A stretch of 64,000 bases of DNA from an uncultured Ignavibacteriota bacterium (GCA_903884005.1 CAISDA010000017.1:1-64000); one strand, 5' to 3'. Positions 37,096 through 46,842 are shown, numbered from the stretch's first letter. The notes: generated from the letters alone by a model not told the origin. A program made the numbers and translations.

Positions 37096-37794
37096 ATGAT
37101 GATCGATGAAGACATATTCCCGCCATTCAACGGATTTCCCAAAGAAACCGTTGCGTTTTTTAAAAAATTGAAGCGGAACAATACACGTGAATGGTTTGCC
37201 GCCCACAAGGACGAATTTGAAGAGGATGTAAAGTTTCCGATGCAGTGCTTCATCGCATCGCTGACGCCGCTCTTCGGCGAATTTGCGCCGGAGATCGACA
37301 TCGACCCGAAACGGTCCCTCTTCCGTATTTATCGGGACACGCGCTTCAGCAAGGACAAGACACCGTACAAGACGCATGCGGCCGCTCACTTCGTGCTGCG
37401 CGGAATGCCGAAGGGGCTTGTGGGCTCGGGATATTATTTCCATGTCGAGCCAGGCGAAGTGTTTCTCGGCGCCGGCATCTATATACCCGACGGCGGGCAG
37501 ATCAAAAAAATACGCGCCGCGATCACCGCGCGGCCGGAGGAGTTCCTCTCGATCGTCAAGGAGAAAAAATTCGCGAAACGATTCGGCGCGCTCGACGGCA
37601 CGCGATTGCAGCGAGTGCCGATAGGCTATGCACCCGATCATCCGATGGCCGACTATCTGAAGCTGAAACAATTTTTTGTCGGCGTTACATTGGACGACGA
37701 CGCCATACTCAAACCGACGTTCGTCCGCGACGCCGCAAAAATATATTCCGAGGCGGCGACGTTCGTCCGCTTCTTCAATGAGGCAATCGTGTAG
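37096..37794 (+). CDS. DUF2461 family protein
   Basis: 232 residues. FNGFPKETVAFFKKLKRNNT then REWFAAHKDEFEE at the start and the central FRIYRDTRFSKDKTPYKTHA are the hallmarks of DUF2461 (TIGR02453). So is GSGYYFHVEPGEVFLGAGIY, and the C-terminal KLKQFFVGVTLDD fits the family too. Function is not known for the family; it is a soluble cytoplasmic protein. Likely co-transcribed with rluE, which starts 75 bases downstream. Confidence 0.92.
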   Translation: MMIDEDIFPPFNGFPKETVAFFKKLKRNNTREWFAAHKDEFEEDVKFPMQCFIASLTPLFGEFAPEIDIDPKRSLFRIYRDTRFSKDKTPYKTHAAAHFVLRGMPKGLVGSGYYFHVEPGEVFLGAGIYIPDGGQIKKIRAAITARPEEFLSIVKEKKFAKRFGALDGTRLQRVPIGYAPDHPMADYLKLKQFFVGVTLDDDAILKPTFVRDAAKIYSEAATFVRFFNEAIV

Positions 37795-37869
37795 GGAAAT
37801 GTTTGTTCGGCTCTTTGGTTTCCTGCCGGCAACGAGCGGAATGCACCTCCGGCGCACACATTCTTACTC

Positions 37870-38454
37870 ATGGCACCTGTGAACCACACATACATTCTTT
37901 TTTATAAACCCTTCAACGTCCTTTCACAATTTACCGGGGAAGCCGGGAAATTGACGCTGGCTGATTTCGGGCCGTTTCCGAAATCGGTGTATGCTGCCGG
38001 CAGACTGGATTACGACAGCGAAGGACTGCTCATATTGACGGATGACAATCAATTGAAGCACGCCCTGCTCGAACCGAAATTCGAGCATCCGCGGACATAT
38101 CTCGTGCAGGTCGAGCGCATACCGAATGACGACGCTATGGAGCGGCTTCGCACCGGAGTGATCGTTAACGGGAAGGCGACAAAACCCACAGCAGCCTCGG
38201 TGTGTGCGGAAGAACCGCCGCTGCCGCCTCGCGATCCGCCCATCCGTTTCCGGAAGAACGTTCCGACAGCGTGGATCGAACTGACGCTCCGCGAAGGAAG
38301 GAACAGGCAAGTGAGGAAAATGACCGCAGCAGTCGGACATCCCACGCTGCGTTTGGTGAGGACGAAGATCGGCGCGTTGGGCATCGGTACGCTGCGCCCC
38401 GGTGACATGCGCAGATTGTCGCAGGAAGAGATCCGGCAATTGCAGCACGAATGA
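37870..38454 (+). CDS. rluE: rRNA large-subunit pseudouridine synthase E-like
   Basis: 194 residues, RsuA/RluE family without the S4 RNA-binding domain. It has YILFYKPFNVLSQFT at the start, the catalytic Asp in VYAAGRLDYDSEGLLILTDD (motif AGRLDxxSEGL), and the end motif LREGRNRQVRKMTAAVGHPT. RluE makes pseudouridine 2457 of E. coli 23S rRNA. The short length and lack of S4 favour RluE over RluB, though the site in this organism is inferred. Follows DUF2461 on the same strand and converges with the outer membrane protein gene at a shared hairpin. Confidence 0.88.
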   Translation: MAPVNHTYILFYKPFNVLSQFTGEAGKLTLADFGPFPKSVYAAGRLDYDSEGLLILTDDNQLKHALLEPKFEHPRTYLVQVERIPNDDAMERLRTGVIVNGKATKPTAASVCAEEPPLPPRDPPIRFRKNVPTAWIELTLREGRNRQVRKMTAAVGHPTLRLVRTKIGALGIGTLRPGDMRRLSQEEIRQLQHE

Positions 38455-38522
38455 TTGTCGCGGCCACACGGTCACCGTCACATCGCGCAGAGGCTGATCG
38501 CAACGAACCGCGACTCAAAAAA

Positions 38523-38553
38523 AAAGGCGCCCTCTATAGAAGAGAACGCCTTT
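38523..38553 (-). terminator. intrinsic terminator of the outer membrane protein gene
   Basis: Arms AAAGGCG (38523-38529) and CGCCTTT (38547-38553) with an inner CTCT/AGAG stem. On the minus strand the hairpin is followed by a run of T, 20 bases past the stop at 38573. It may also end rluE transcripts from the other side. Confidence 0.85.
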
Positions 38554-38572
38554 ATATAACGATACCAAATGT

Positions 38573-39154
38573 TTATTTGCCCATTGGAACCGTCACGCCG
38601 ACCTTAAACATCCAATGGTTGAAATCCGACGCAAGGACGTAGCGAAACTCCGGGGAGATCGTGAAATTGCCCATAGCATAATTCGCACCGCCGATGAGAT
38701 TAATACCGACACGCGTTGCAGATTCGGACGCGAGGCTTGAACCTCCATAGGAGACACCGAACAGTGTATATGACGGCACCGAATATCCCCACGTGAACGA
38801 AAGAAAATTCATGCCGAGTCCGGCGCCCACGTATGGTTTCACCGAGCCGTCCATTGCAATATTATAATGCACATTGGCATTGATCGCGAAATCACTCGTC
38901 TTCCATGTTCCCCCGCTGATGTCCTTCGATGCGGACCAATAGAGCAGTTCTGGGATCAATTGAATTCCCGGGCTAATCTCGCCCATATCGACATGGCCGC
39001 CGATTGCGAAGCCGCCAAATGTTTCAGATCCCAGTCCGAACGACACCGAAGTATACCCAACACTGCCACCGACACCTTTCAATCCCAACCCTTGCGCATA
39101 ACTCAATGTTGAACATACAGCAATCGCAGCGACGAGTGCAAATAGTTTTTTCAT
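38573..39154 (-). CDS. small outer membrane beta-barrel protein
   Basis: 193 residues with the signal peptide MKKLFALVAAIAVCSTLSYA, cleaved at Ala-Gln. The mature part consists of alternating polar/hydrophobic strands (VGGSVGYTSVSFGLGSETFG, AINANVHYNIAMDGSVKPYV, YVGAGLGMNFLS) and ends in an amphipathic strand with aromatic residues (FNHWMFKVGVTVPMGK). This is the layout of an eight-stranded OmpA/OmpW-like barrel (PF13505 type). Good AGAGGGG ribosome binding site. Single-gene unit with its own terminator. No specific ligand can be named. Confidence 0.82.
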   Translation of the reverse strand: MKKLFALVAAIAVCSTLSYAQGLGLKGVGGSVGYTSVSFGLGSETFGGFAIGGHVDMGEISPGIQLIPELLYWSASKDISGGTWKTSDFAINANVHYNIAMDGSVKPYVGAGLGMNFLSFTWGYSVPSYTLFGVSYGGSSLASESATRVGINLIGGANYAMGNFTISPEFRYVLASDFNHWMFKVGVTVPMGK

Positions 39155-39216
39155 TGTGTACCCCTCTAGGTTAATGACATGGAATATGATTTATACAGTG
39201 GTGCTGGAGTAATGAC

Positions 39217-39247
39217 GAAAGATAAACTGTAAAAAACAAAAAATCAA
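39217..39247 (-). promoter_or_regulatory. possible Bacteroidetes-type promoter of the outer membrane protein gene
   Basis: Read on the minus strand: TTG (39247-39245), 20-base spacer, then TATCTTTC (39224-39217), one base off the Bacteroidetes -7 consensus TAnnTTTG. It lies about 62 bases before the ATG. Based on pattern only. Confidence 0.35.
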
Positions 39248-39295
39248 GATTTACACAAGAATTTTCCGGAGAGGTGTGCGAGCCATTATCGACGC

Positions 39296-39547
39296 ACGTG
39301 CAGGGCAAAATGTCGTTTCGCCCTGCTATAAAAATACTCGGCGGCATATGTGGTGCGTGTAGGACGAACTGTTACCTCGTCCTCTCGCGAGATACCATCC
39401 CGCCCTACAATGCTGCGTCTGTGAAACGGGTATGTTCATACGGGGTAGTGAACCCACATTCATGAACGCTGCTATGAAAAAATGGCAAATATGGCGCAAA
39501 TATGCCGTTTTCATGCGGGCGTTGGCCCCATATTCGTGAACGCTGCA
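39296..39547 (+). repeat. dispersed hairpin repeat, family A, copy 5 (longest)
   Basis: Holds every module seen elsewhere: AGGGCAAAATGTCGTTTCGC(CCT), CGGCGGCATATGTGGTGCGT segment, GACGAACTGTTACCTCGTC hairpin, GGGATGGTATCTC-type hairpin, TACAATGCTGCGTCTGTGAA module with GGGGTAGTGAACCC, and an extra half module to GAACGCTGCAG. It fills most of the 400-bp gene-free gap between the barrel gene and the Nudix gene. Confidence 0.8.
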
Positions 39548-39557
39548 GTATGGCGAG

Positions 39558-40112
39558 TTACGAGGCAACCGGCGGCGCCAAGGCAAAAAGCGCGAGCGCA
39601 ATTGCGGTAGACCAGGAGAGGACCTTAAAGTCGCCGCGCATGAGCGCTTCGCGTGCTTCTTCTTGCGTCAATGTGATCAATTCCTGCTCTTCCAGATCGT
39701 CCTGTGTCATGTCGTATAATTTCCTGACCCCTTTCGCCAGATAGAAATGACCCGTGCCGCAGCCGTGATTGCCGTCAACGGGAAAATTTCCCAACGCGAC
39801 CCACTCCGCAGCTTCGCATCCCATTTCTTCCTTCAGTTCGCGCTTCGCGCAGACCAGGGGAGACTCGTCGTCGTCGATGTATCCGCCCACCGGTGCGAAC
39901 GAGACCCCCTCCACCGCATACTTGACTTGGCGGAAGCAGAGGATATTGTCGTTTTCATCGACCGCAACGACATTGACAAAATCCGGCGAAATGACCCATG
40001 GCCACTTCTCTATTTTTTTTCCATCGGGAAGCTGTATGGTATGATCTTCAACCGTCAGCCATTTGCTGTGTTCGAGCACGGTAGACCGTTTGAGCGTTTT
40101 CCACGATTGCAT
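39558..40112 (-). CDS. Nudix hydrolase (ADP-ribose pyrophosphatase-like)
   Basis: 184 residues from the ATG at 40112, which has GGAGATGT just upstream; the 36-residue in-frame extension looks non-coding. The Nudix box is intact: GYIDDDESPLVCAKRELKEE then MGCEA (G-x5-E-x7-REL-x-EE-x-G). The N-terminus (VLEHSKWLTVEDHTIQLPDG, then VVAVDENDNILCFRQVKYAV) matches the NUDT5/ADP-sugar pyrophosphatase branch. Probably hydrolyses ADP-ribose or another nucleoside diphosphate sugar. Divergent from truA; the shared 208-bp gap must hold both promoters. Confidence 0.88.
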   Translation of the reverse strand: MQSWKTLKRSTVLEHSKWLTVEDHTIQLPDGKKIEKWPWVISPDFVNVVAVDENDNILCFRQVKYAVEGVSFAPVGGYIDDDESPLVCAKRELKEEMGCEAAEWVALGNFPVDGNHGCGTGHFYLAKGVRKLYDMTQDDLEEQELITLTQEEAREALMRGDFKVLSWSTAIALALFALAPPVAS

Positions 40113-40320
40113 ACATCTCCTTGTGTCAAATGAAGTACCTGGTGCTGTGTCAGTGCCGGAGTGCATTGTACGAATATTTCCCGATGAAATGCAATATTGC
40201 CCGTACGCGGCGTTGTGCATTCACCGAATGAATCGTACATTAGAACATCTTTCGCGGTGCGCCCCTCGGCGCCGGCGCAGGACAACATTTTTTTTCATCA
40301 TGCTGACAACGACGAATGTT

Positions 40321-41601
40321 ATGGCGCGATATAAACTCTATCTTGAATACGAAGGCACACGCTTCAGCGGGTGGCAGATTCAAAAAAATGCCCGTACGGT
40401 GCAGGGCGAAATTCACAACGCACTGGTGACGATGCTCAAGAGCGCGGATTTTGAATTGTACGGATCGGGGCGGACCGATGCGGGTGTTCACGCTCTCTAT
40501 CAGGTGGCGCATCTGGAAGCCGAGACGATGCTCGGCCCGGAGATCATTCGCATGAAGCTCAACGACGCCCTGCCGGCGGATATCAATATCATCGAAGTAG
40601 AGAAAGCGCACGCGAATTTTCATGCGCGCCACGACGCCGTCGCCCGCAGTTACATGTACCAGATCTCGCGCCGCCGCACGGCCTTCGGCAAACGCTTTGT
40701 GTGGTGGATCAAGGATGAGCTGAATTTTTCGCAAATGGCGCGCGCGGCCGCCCTCTTCGAAGGGATGAAGAACTTTCAGTCGTTCACCGCCGATGACGAA
40801 GAGGAAAAGTCGATGAAGGTGCTCGTTGAGGGCATCGAAATAAAAGAAGCGGGCGACCTGATCCTCATACGCATCGTCGGCTCTCATTTTTTATGGAAGA
40901 TGGTCCGCCAGATCGTGGGCGTGATGGCCGAAGTGGGCAGGGGAAAAATGGCGCTGAAGGAGATCGAACGCATGCTTCAGGAAAAATCGAACGCCGCCGC
41001 TCCGTTGACCGCCCCGCCCTCGGGACTGTTCCTCGAGCGTGTCTATTACAAAGGCGACGCAAGGCTTGCACTGTTTGAGCCGATGATGACCGTCGACCAG
41101 CCTCGCACATTTCACACACCGGAGCGCAGCAGCACGCACTCCCACTCGCACACGGCAGTGTCGGCGACCGGAGAGACGGCAACCGGCGCACATGCCGGTA
41201 CTCATACGCACGCAGCACCGCCGTCGCACAAGTACAAGACGACCGGCGGACATGCGGACAAACATGTGCACGGCGGTTCGGTGCACGGCGGTTCGGTGCC
41301 CGGCACGCGTCCGGGAACGTTCGGCGGCAAACACAAAAAAAGCGGCGCCCCTACTGATGCCGCCGGGCACCACAGCAAGAATGAGGACAAGCGTCTGGCG
41401 GCGCTCGAACGCCGAAAGGTGAAAAGCGCCGCGCCACTGGATACATACGCGGACAGCACCAAGAGCGCCGGCACACCGGCAGGCATGTTCGAGCACGGGG
41501 CAAAAAAAATTGGGACACAGACGGATTCAGCGAAGCATCACGGGAAGAATAAGGACAGGCGCCGCTCACCGGCTCCCGGTCACAAACGGCGCCCCTTATA
41601 A
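40321..41601 (+). CDS. truA: tRNA pseudouridine synthase A with a long His-rich C-terminal tail
   Basis: TruA makes pseudouridine at positions 38-40 of tRNA anticodon arms. 426 residues from the ATG at 40321 ([20 protein letters not shown]); an ATG at 40300 is also possible. The core is normal: [20 protein letters not shown] with catalytic Asp53, [24 protein letters not shown] and the end [19 protein letters not shown] near residue 250. Family proteins stop about here (245-270). This one continues for about 175 residues that are hydrophilic, rich in His (about 19), Gly, Thr and Lys, with a duplicated segment ([18 protein letters not shown] and [18 protein letters not shown]). It is 17 bases upstream of hutU. 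Confidence 0.95.
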   Translation: MARYKLYLEYEGTRFSGWQIQKNARTVQGEIHNALVTMLKSADFELYGSGRTDAGVHALYQVAHLEAETMLGPEIIRMKLNDALPADINIIEVEKAHANFHARHDAVARSYMYQISRRRTAFGKRFVWWIKDELNFSQMARAAALFEGMKNFQSFTADDEEEKSMKVLVEGIEIKEAGDLILIRIVGSHFLWKMVRQIVGVMAEVGRGKMALKEIERMLQEKSNAAAPLTAPPSGLFLERVYYKGDARLALFEPMMTVDQPRTFHTPERSSTHSHSHTAVSATGETATGAHAGTHTHAAPPSHKYKTTGGHADKHVHGGSVHGGSVPGTRPGTFGGKHKKSGAPTDAAGHHSKNEDKRLAALERRKVKSAAPLDTYADSTKSAGTPAGMFEHGAKKIGTQTDSAKHHGKNKDRRRSPAPGHKRRPL

Positions 41602-41618
41602 CCAACCATACGACTATC

Positions 41619-43265
41619 ATGAAACCCATACGCGCATATCGCGGAAACACGCTGCACTGCAAAGGCTGGCTCCAGGAAGCGGCCCTGCGCATGCTGATGA
41701 ACAATCTCGATCCGGATGTGGCAGAGCGGCCGGACGAGTTGATCGTCTACGGCGGCACAGGAAAAGCGGCTCGCAACTGGGAATGTTACAGCGCGATCGT
41801 GAAGAGCCTGACGAGGCTTGAGAACGACGAAACGCTCCTCGTTCAATCGGGCAAACCTGTGGGCATATTCCGCACGCACGAAAATGCGCCGCGGGTGCTC
41901 ATCAGCAATTCGATGCTGGTGCCGAAGTGGGCGACATGGGACGAATTTCGGAGGCTCGAAGGACTCGGGTTGACAATGTACGGGCAGATGACCGCGGGCT
42001 CCTGGATCTATATCGGCTCGCAAGGAATACTGCAGGGCACGTTCGAAACATTTGCCGAATGCGCACGGAAACATTTCGGCGGATCGCTTGCTGGACGCTT
42101 TCTGCTCACCGCCGGTCTCGGGGGCATGGGAGGCGCTCAGCCCCTTGCTGCAACAATGAACGGGGCGGCATGTCTCGTCGTCGAAGTCGACCGCACGCGG
42201 ATCGAGAAACGCATTGCCACGCGCTATCTGGATGTGATGACCGACGATTTCACTGAAGCCATGACCTTGATCCGTTCGGCGCAGGAGAAGCGCCAGATGT
42301 TGTCTGTGGGCCTCTGCGCGAACGCTGCCGAGATCATTCCACGCATCGCCGCCGGCAACTATCTGCCGGACATCGCAACAGACCAGACGTCCGCGCACGA
42401 CACGCTCAACGGCTATGTGCCGGCGGGGATGACATTCGAACAGGCGCTTGCGCTCAGGAAAAAAAACCCGAAAAAATATATCACCGCCTCCCAGCTCTCC
42501 ATTGCCGCTCACGTGAAGGGATTGCTCAAGCTGCAGAAACGCGGCTCCGTGGTGTTCGATTACGGCAATAATATTCGCGGCGAGGCCGCCGCCAACGGCG
42601 TGAAGCACGCGTTCGATGTTCCGGGCTTCGTGCCCGAATATATACGGCCGCTCTTCTGCGACGGCAAAGGCCCGTTCCGGTGGGTCGCACTCTCGGGCGA
42701 TCCACAGGACATTCTGCGCACCGACCGCGCCGTGCTCGAAACATTCCCGGACAACGACTTGTTGTGCCGGTGGATAGAGAAGGCGCAGAAGCAAGTGGCG
42801 TTCCAGGGATTGCCTGCGCGTATCTGCTGGCTCGGATACGGCGAGCGGGCGCTGATGGGAAAAATTTTCAACGATCTTGTTGCGCGCGGCGAGGTCAGCG
42901 CGCCGATCGTCATCGGCCGCGATCATCTCGATTGCGGAAGCGTCGCATCTCCGAACCGCGAGACCGAAGCGATGAAAGACGGCAGCGATGCCATCGCCGA
43001 CTGGCCCATTCTCAATGCACTGCTCAACACCGCGGGCGGGGCCACATGGGTGAGCGTGCATCATGGCGGCGGAGTGGGCATCGGCAATTCCCTGCATGCG
43101 GGCATGGTGGTCGTTGCCGATGGAACAACCGACGCCGCCGTTCGGCTCGAACGCGTGCTGACGTACGATCCGGGCATGGGAATCGTGCGCCATGCGGATG
43201 CCGGATACGAACGTGCGAAGAAGAATGCAAAAAAATTCTCCGTGAACATTCCGATGTTGAAGTAA
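41619..43265 (+). CDS. hutU: urocanate hydratase
   Basis: 548 residues, exact family length. Clear family sequence: [40 protein letters not shown], the NAD-binding loop [20 protein letters not shown], the conserved [26 protein letters not shown] and [20 protein letters not shown]. Converts urocanate to imidazolonepropionate with tightly bound NAD, step two of histidine degradation. Lies in a rightward run truA-hutU-panE-S9 peptidase-GNAT with small gaps, while the other hut genes face the other way about 5 kb to the left. Confidence 0.97.
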   Translation: MKPIRAYRGNTLHCKGWLQEAALRMLMNNLDPDVAERPDELIVYGGTGKAARNWECYSAIVKSLTRLENDETLLVQSGKPVGIFRTHENAPRVLISNSMLVPKWATWDEFRRLEGLGLTMYGQMTAGSWIYIGSQGILQGTFETFAECARKHFGGSLAGRFLLTAGLGGMGGAQPLAATMNGAACLVVEVDRTRIEKRIATRYLDVMTDDFTEAMTLIRSAQEKRQMLSVGLCANAAEIIPRIAAGNYLPDIATDQTSAHDTLNGYVPAGMTFEQALALRKKNPKKYITASQLSIAAHVKGLLKLQKRGSVVFDYGNNIRGEAAANGVKHAFDVPGFVPEYIRPLFCDGKGPFRWVALSGDPQDILRTDRAVLETFPDNDLLCRWIEKAQKQVAFQGLPARICWLGYGERALMGKIFNDLVARGEVSAPIVIGRDHLDCGSVASPNRETEAMKDGSDAIADWPILNALLNTAGGATWVSVHHGGGVGIGNSLHAGMVVVADGTTDAAVRLERVLTYDPGMGIVRHADAGYERAKKNAKKFSVNIPMLK

Positions 43266-43318
43266 CCACAGAGCGGCATCACGGCCGCCCTGCATTGCCG
43301 AATGAACTATATTTTTGA

Positions 43319-44302
43319 ATGCATCGTATGAAATTTCTTATAGCAGGCACCGGAGGCGTCGGCGGGTATTTCGGCGCGAAACTCTCAGCGGCAGGAAATG
43401 ACGTGTGGTTTCTGGCGCGCGGAAAACATCTCGATGCCATGCGGAAAAACGGATTGCATGTCCGCTCCACACACGGCACATTCGATGTCGCGCCGGAGCG
43501 CATCATTGCGCATCCTCGCGAAGCGGACCGGCCCGACGTCGTGTTGTTTTGCGTGAAGTCGTACGACAACGAAGCTGCAGCGGCGCGGTTGCTCGACAGC
43601 CCGGCGCGTTCGAGCATGATCCTGTCGCTTCAAAACGGCATCGACAATGAAGACACGCTCGGCCGGCTGCTGCCGGAGTCGGTCATCGTCGGCGGCGTGG
43701 CGTACATTTCGGCGCGCATCGACGCGCCCGGCTCCATCGTCGAAACGGGAGGATTCCAGCGCATTGTCTTCGGAACATTCGATCCCGCGCAGGCTTCGCT
43801 GCTTGAGCCGCTGAGCGCGTGTTTCGCCCATGCTCAGATCCGCGCCGATTGCACGGACACCATACGCACGGAACTGTGGAAAAAATTCATTTTCATTTCG
43901 GCCATGAGCGCCGTCAGTTCACTGACACGCCTGACACAGGGTGAAATTTTGGACGTCGAGGAATCGCGGATGCTCGTGTTCAACGCCATGAAGGAAGCGG
44001 AGGCGGTGGGCGTCGGTGCCGGCATTGCACTCGAGCCGCTCGAAAAAGAAAAAGTGTTCGAATCCATGGCGCGGTTCAGCCGCGGCACGCGCGCGTCTAT
44101 GGCGTTCGATCTCGTCAATAAAAAACCGATGGAGCTCGACGCACTGAGCGGCGCCGTTGTCAGGCTCGGCGCCCGGCTCGGCGTGCCCACACCGATCCAT
44201 GCGACCATGTATGCGGCGCTGCTCCCCCATCACCTGCTCGCACTCCAGTCTGCAGCCTCACAGGACAGTGCGGCGGCATCAACAACCATTCACACACTAT
44301 AA
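43319..44302 (+). CDS. panE: 2-dehydropantoate 2-reductase (PanE/ApbA family)
   Basis: 327 residues (an ATG at 43328 also fits, MKFLIAGTGGVGGYFGAKL). The NADPH-binding Rossmann motif GTGGVGGYFGAKL is at the N-terminus. Then come CVKSYDNEAAA, LQNGIDNEDTL, the C-terminal ELWKKFIFISAMSAVSSLTR with the family Lys, and MAFDLVNKKPMELDALSG. Makes pantoate for pantothenate and CoA synthesis. Other family members act on related 2-keto acids, so the substrate is likely but not certain. Sits between hutU and the S9 peptidase, 53 and 9 bases away. Confidence 0.9.
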   Translation: MHRMKFLIAGTGGVGGYFGAKLSAAGNDVWFLARGKHLDAMRKNGLHVRSTHGTFDVAPERIIAHPREADRPDVVLFCVKSYDNEAAAARLLDSPARSSMILSLQNGIDNEDTLGRLLPESVIVGGVAYISARIDAPGSIVETGGFQRIVFGTFDPAQASLLEPLSACFAHAQIRADCTDTIRTELWKKFIFISAMSAVSSLTRLTQGEILDVEESRMLVFNAMKEAEAVGVGAGIALEPLEKEKVFESMARFSRGTRASMAFDLVNKKPMELDALSGAVVRLGARLGVPTPIHATMYAALLPHHLLALQSAASQDSAAASTTIHTL

Positions 44303-44311
44303 CACGACACC

Positions 44312-46315
44312 ATGAAGAGATCATTACTGTTTTTGGCCATTGCATCGATGCTGTGCGCCGCATCGGCAGCAGCACAGCACCGCACGTATACCGCCGCCGA
44401 TCATGCAAAACTGCTCATGCCATCATCTCCCGTGATATCGCCCGATGCGCAGCGCGTTGTCTTTACGCTGCGATCCGCCGATCTGCAGAACAGCAAATGG
44501 CTCACACAGGTCTACCTGTTGACTGCCGCGGACAAGCGCGTCCACGCGCTGACCACAGCGACCGCCGGATCGTTCTCGCCTGCATGGTCCCCGAGCGGCA
44601 GCGCGGTCTCGTTTCTCTCAACGCGCGAATTCCTTGACGATTCGCTGAAGCGCCATTCGGGCACGTCGCAGCTGTTCCTGCTGCCAATGGACGGCGGCGA
44701 AGCGCAGGCACTGACGACACTCGACAACAGCATCGATGAATACGCCTGGTCGCCGGACGGCCGGTCGATCGCGATCGTCTCCGATGCGGAAGTTGCTCCA
44801 GAGAAACAGGCCGAAGCCGAAGCGAAGGCAAAGCAAAAAATGGATTGGACATCGTCGCGCGATCCGAAACAGGGAAAGGCCCTCTGCGTGCTCGACGTCG
44901 CGGCGAAAAAAATACGCACCATTGCCGTGCTCGACCGGGGTGTGTCCAATATTTCCTGGTCTCCCGATGGAACGCACATCGTGTATCAAACCAACTACAC
45001 GGGCGAATATAACGACGATCAAAAATACGACGTGTGGGCGATCGGCATGAACGGCGCCGCTGCGAAACTGACCGCAACCGCCGGGCCCGAAACTCATCCC
45101 CGGTATTCTCCCGACGGAAAATCCATCGCCTTCATCACGCAGACGGTGCCTGATATTGAATTTGCAAAAACAGAATTGTCCATCATGAATGCCGACGGCA
45201 CGCAGCGGCGCTCGCTGACAGCATCGTTTCCATACAGCGTGACCGGTTTTGTGTGGGATCCGAAGGGAACATCGATCGTCGCCATGGTGAATGAAAAGAC
45301 GAGTTCCTATTGCTACAGGATCTCGCCGTCCTCTGGATCAATAGAGAAGATCGTGACCGGCACTTTCGTGCTGAGCGACTGCTCTATTGCGACCGACGGC
45401 ACCATCGCCTGCGGCATCGAAACGCCGACAACCACAAAGGAACTTGCGTTCATTACGGACAATACGGTCACGACACTGTCGCAATTCTCCGATCAGCTCG
45501 CTCCGTTCGCATTCGGCAAACAGGAGATCATCACGGTGAAAAGCCGCGACGGCAAATTCGATATCGATGCGATCCTGGTGAAACCTGTCAATTATGTGGA
45601 AGGCAAACGCTATCCCCTCCTCCTGGCATATCATGGAGGACCGTATGGCGAATACGACAACAAGTTATACCAATACTATCCCGTGCAGCTGCTGGCACAG
45701 GAAGGGGTGATGACGGTGATGCCTAACGTGCGCGGCGGATCCGGATACACCGACGAGTTCAGCCAGTCCAACCGATACGACCTCGGCGGTGCCGATTTCC
45801 GCGACGCGATGGACGTGGTGGATCATCTGATCGCGCACGGCATGGCAGACAGCACGAAGATGGGCGTGACCGGAGGCAGTTACGGCGGCTACATGACAAA
45901 CTGGACCATAACGCAGACCCCGCGCTTCAAAGCGGCCGTCTCGATGTACGGCATCTTCAGCTGGTTCACCGACTGGAGCAATTCATTCCAGCCGTCGTTC
46001 GAGCAGATGTACTTCGGATATAATTACTGGGAACGGCCGATCGACATGAATAACCTCTGGATACGTACGGCGCCGCAGACATTCGTTCGCAATATCGTGA
46101 CTCCGACGCTCATTCTCCAAGGCACCGAAGACCAGTATACCAACATTTCGAATTCGAGGGAGATGTATGCCGCGCTCAATGAACTGGGACGAACGGTTGA
46201 ATTCGTCGTCTACCCCAGGGCCGAACACGGGCTGCGAACGGAACCGAATCAATACATCAACGTGCTAGAGCGGTCCGTGCAGTGGTTCAAACAATACGCG
46301 CTTGGAGAAAAGTAA
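44312..46315 (+). CDS. S9-family serine peptidase (dipeptidyl/acylaminoacyl peptidase type), secreted
   Basis: 667 residues with a signal peptide (KRSLLFLAIASMLCAASAAA). The first about 400 residues form a WD40/TolB-like beta-propeller, with repeats such as WSPDGRSIAI, SWSPDGTHIVYQ and YSPDGKSIAFI. The C-terminal alpha/beta hydrolase has YHGGPYGEYDN, the nucleophile motif GVTGGSYGGYMTNW (Ser near 523), Asp in LILQGTEDQYTNI (near 607) and His in YPRAEHGLR (near 640): the triad is complete. Likely cleaves peptides in the periplasm. Follows panE with a 9-base gap. Confidence 0.94.
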   Translation: MKRSLLFLAIASMLCAASAAAQHRTYTAADHAKLLMPSSPVISPDAQRVVFTLRSADLQNSKWLTQVYLLTAADKRVHALTTATAGSFSPAWSPSGSAVSFLSTREFLDDSLKRHSGTSQLFLLPMDGGEAQALTTLDNSIDEYAWSPDGRSIAIVSDAEVAPEKQAEAEAKAKQKMDWTSSRDPKQGKALCVLDVAAKKIRTIAVLDRGVSNISWSPDGTHIVYQTNYTGEYNDDQKYDVWAIGMNGAAAKLTATAGPETHPRYSPDGKSIAFITQTVPDIEFAKTELSIMNADGTQRRSLTASFPYSVTGFVWDPKGTSIVAMVNEKTSSYCYRISPSSGSIEKIVTGTFVLSDCSIATDGTIACGIETPTTTKELAFITDNTVTTLSQFSDQLAPFAFGKQEIITVKSRDGKFDIDAILVKPVNYVEGKRYPLLLAYHGGPYGEYDNKLYQYYPVQLLAQEGVMTVMPNVRGGSGYTDEFSQSNRYDLGGADFRDAMDVVDHLIAHGMADSTKMGVTGGSYGGYMTNWTITQTPRFKAAVSMYGIFSWFTDWSNSFQPSFEQMYFGYNYWERPIDMNNLWIRTAPQTFVRNIVTPTLILQGTEDQYTNISNSREMYAALNELGRTVEFVVYPRAEHGLRTEPNQYINVLERSVQWFKQYALGEK

Positions 46316-46320
46316 ACCGC

Positions 46321-46338
46321 CCCGGAGCGCGCTCCGGG
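46321..46338. other. perfect 18-base palindrome between the S9 peptidase and GNAT genes
   Basis: CCCGGAGCGCGCTCCGGG is its own reverse complement and starts 6 bases after the S9 stop. It could be a terminator stem, an mRNA-stabilising hairpin, or a REP-like unit. No T run follows. Confidence 0.6.
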
Positions 46339-46377
46339 ACACGAGACGCGATAGGGAATAACCACAATGGAGCATGA

Positions 46378-46836
46378 ATGATCATACGTCCCGCGGCACT
46401 CGACGACCTGACAACGATCGTCGAATTCAATATACTGATGGCATTTGAAACGGAGCACCTTGTGTTGGAACGCGGCCGCGTCATTGAGGGCGTCAGAGCA
46501 GTACTTGCCGACCCTTCGAAAGGCCGCTACATCGTCGCCGAAATCGATGGCACCGTTGTGGGCCAGCTTATGGTGACCTACGAATGGAGCGATTGGCGCA
46601 ACGGAATGTTTTGGTGGATACAAAGCGTGTATGTGGACCATGCCTATCGCGGAAGAAAAATATTCACACGCCTTTATGAGCAGATCAAGCAGGAAGCGCT
46701 CTCGGGCGGTTCATGCGGCATACGGCTGTATGTGGAGGAAGAAAATCGGACCGCTCAGCAGACCTATTCAAAACTGGGAATGGTCCCGACGCTGTATGAA
46801 ATGATGGAAGACGATTTTGTGCTGAATCGGACCTGA
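46378..46836 (+). CDS. GNAT-family N-acetyltransferase
   Basis: 152 residues of the GNAT fold. It starts with IIRPAALDDLTTIVEFNILM. The acetyl-CoA motif region is FWWIQSVYVDHAYRGRKIFT (the R/Q-x-x-G-x-G/A loop appears as YRGRKIF), then the family ending LYVEEENRTAQQTYSKLGM. An overlapping upstream ATG in another frame (46374) is not used; GGAG at 46369 serves the ATG at 46378. The substrate is unknown. Last gene of the rightward truA run and convergent with the coiled-coil gene. Confidence 0.88.
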   Translation: MIIRPAALDDLTTIVEFNILMAFETEHLVLERGRVIEGVRAVLADPSKGRYIVAEIDGTVVGQLMVTYEWSDWRNGMFWWIQSVYVDHAYRGRKIFTRLYEQIKQEALSGGSCGIRLYVEEENRTAQQTYSKLGMVPTLYEMMEDDFVLNRT

Positions 46837-46842
46837 AAAAAA

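Noticed and set aside
40113-40220. 36-residue N-terminal extension of the Nudix protein
   Set aside because: No ribosome binding site and no family similarity, while the ATG at 40112 has GGAG in place.
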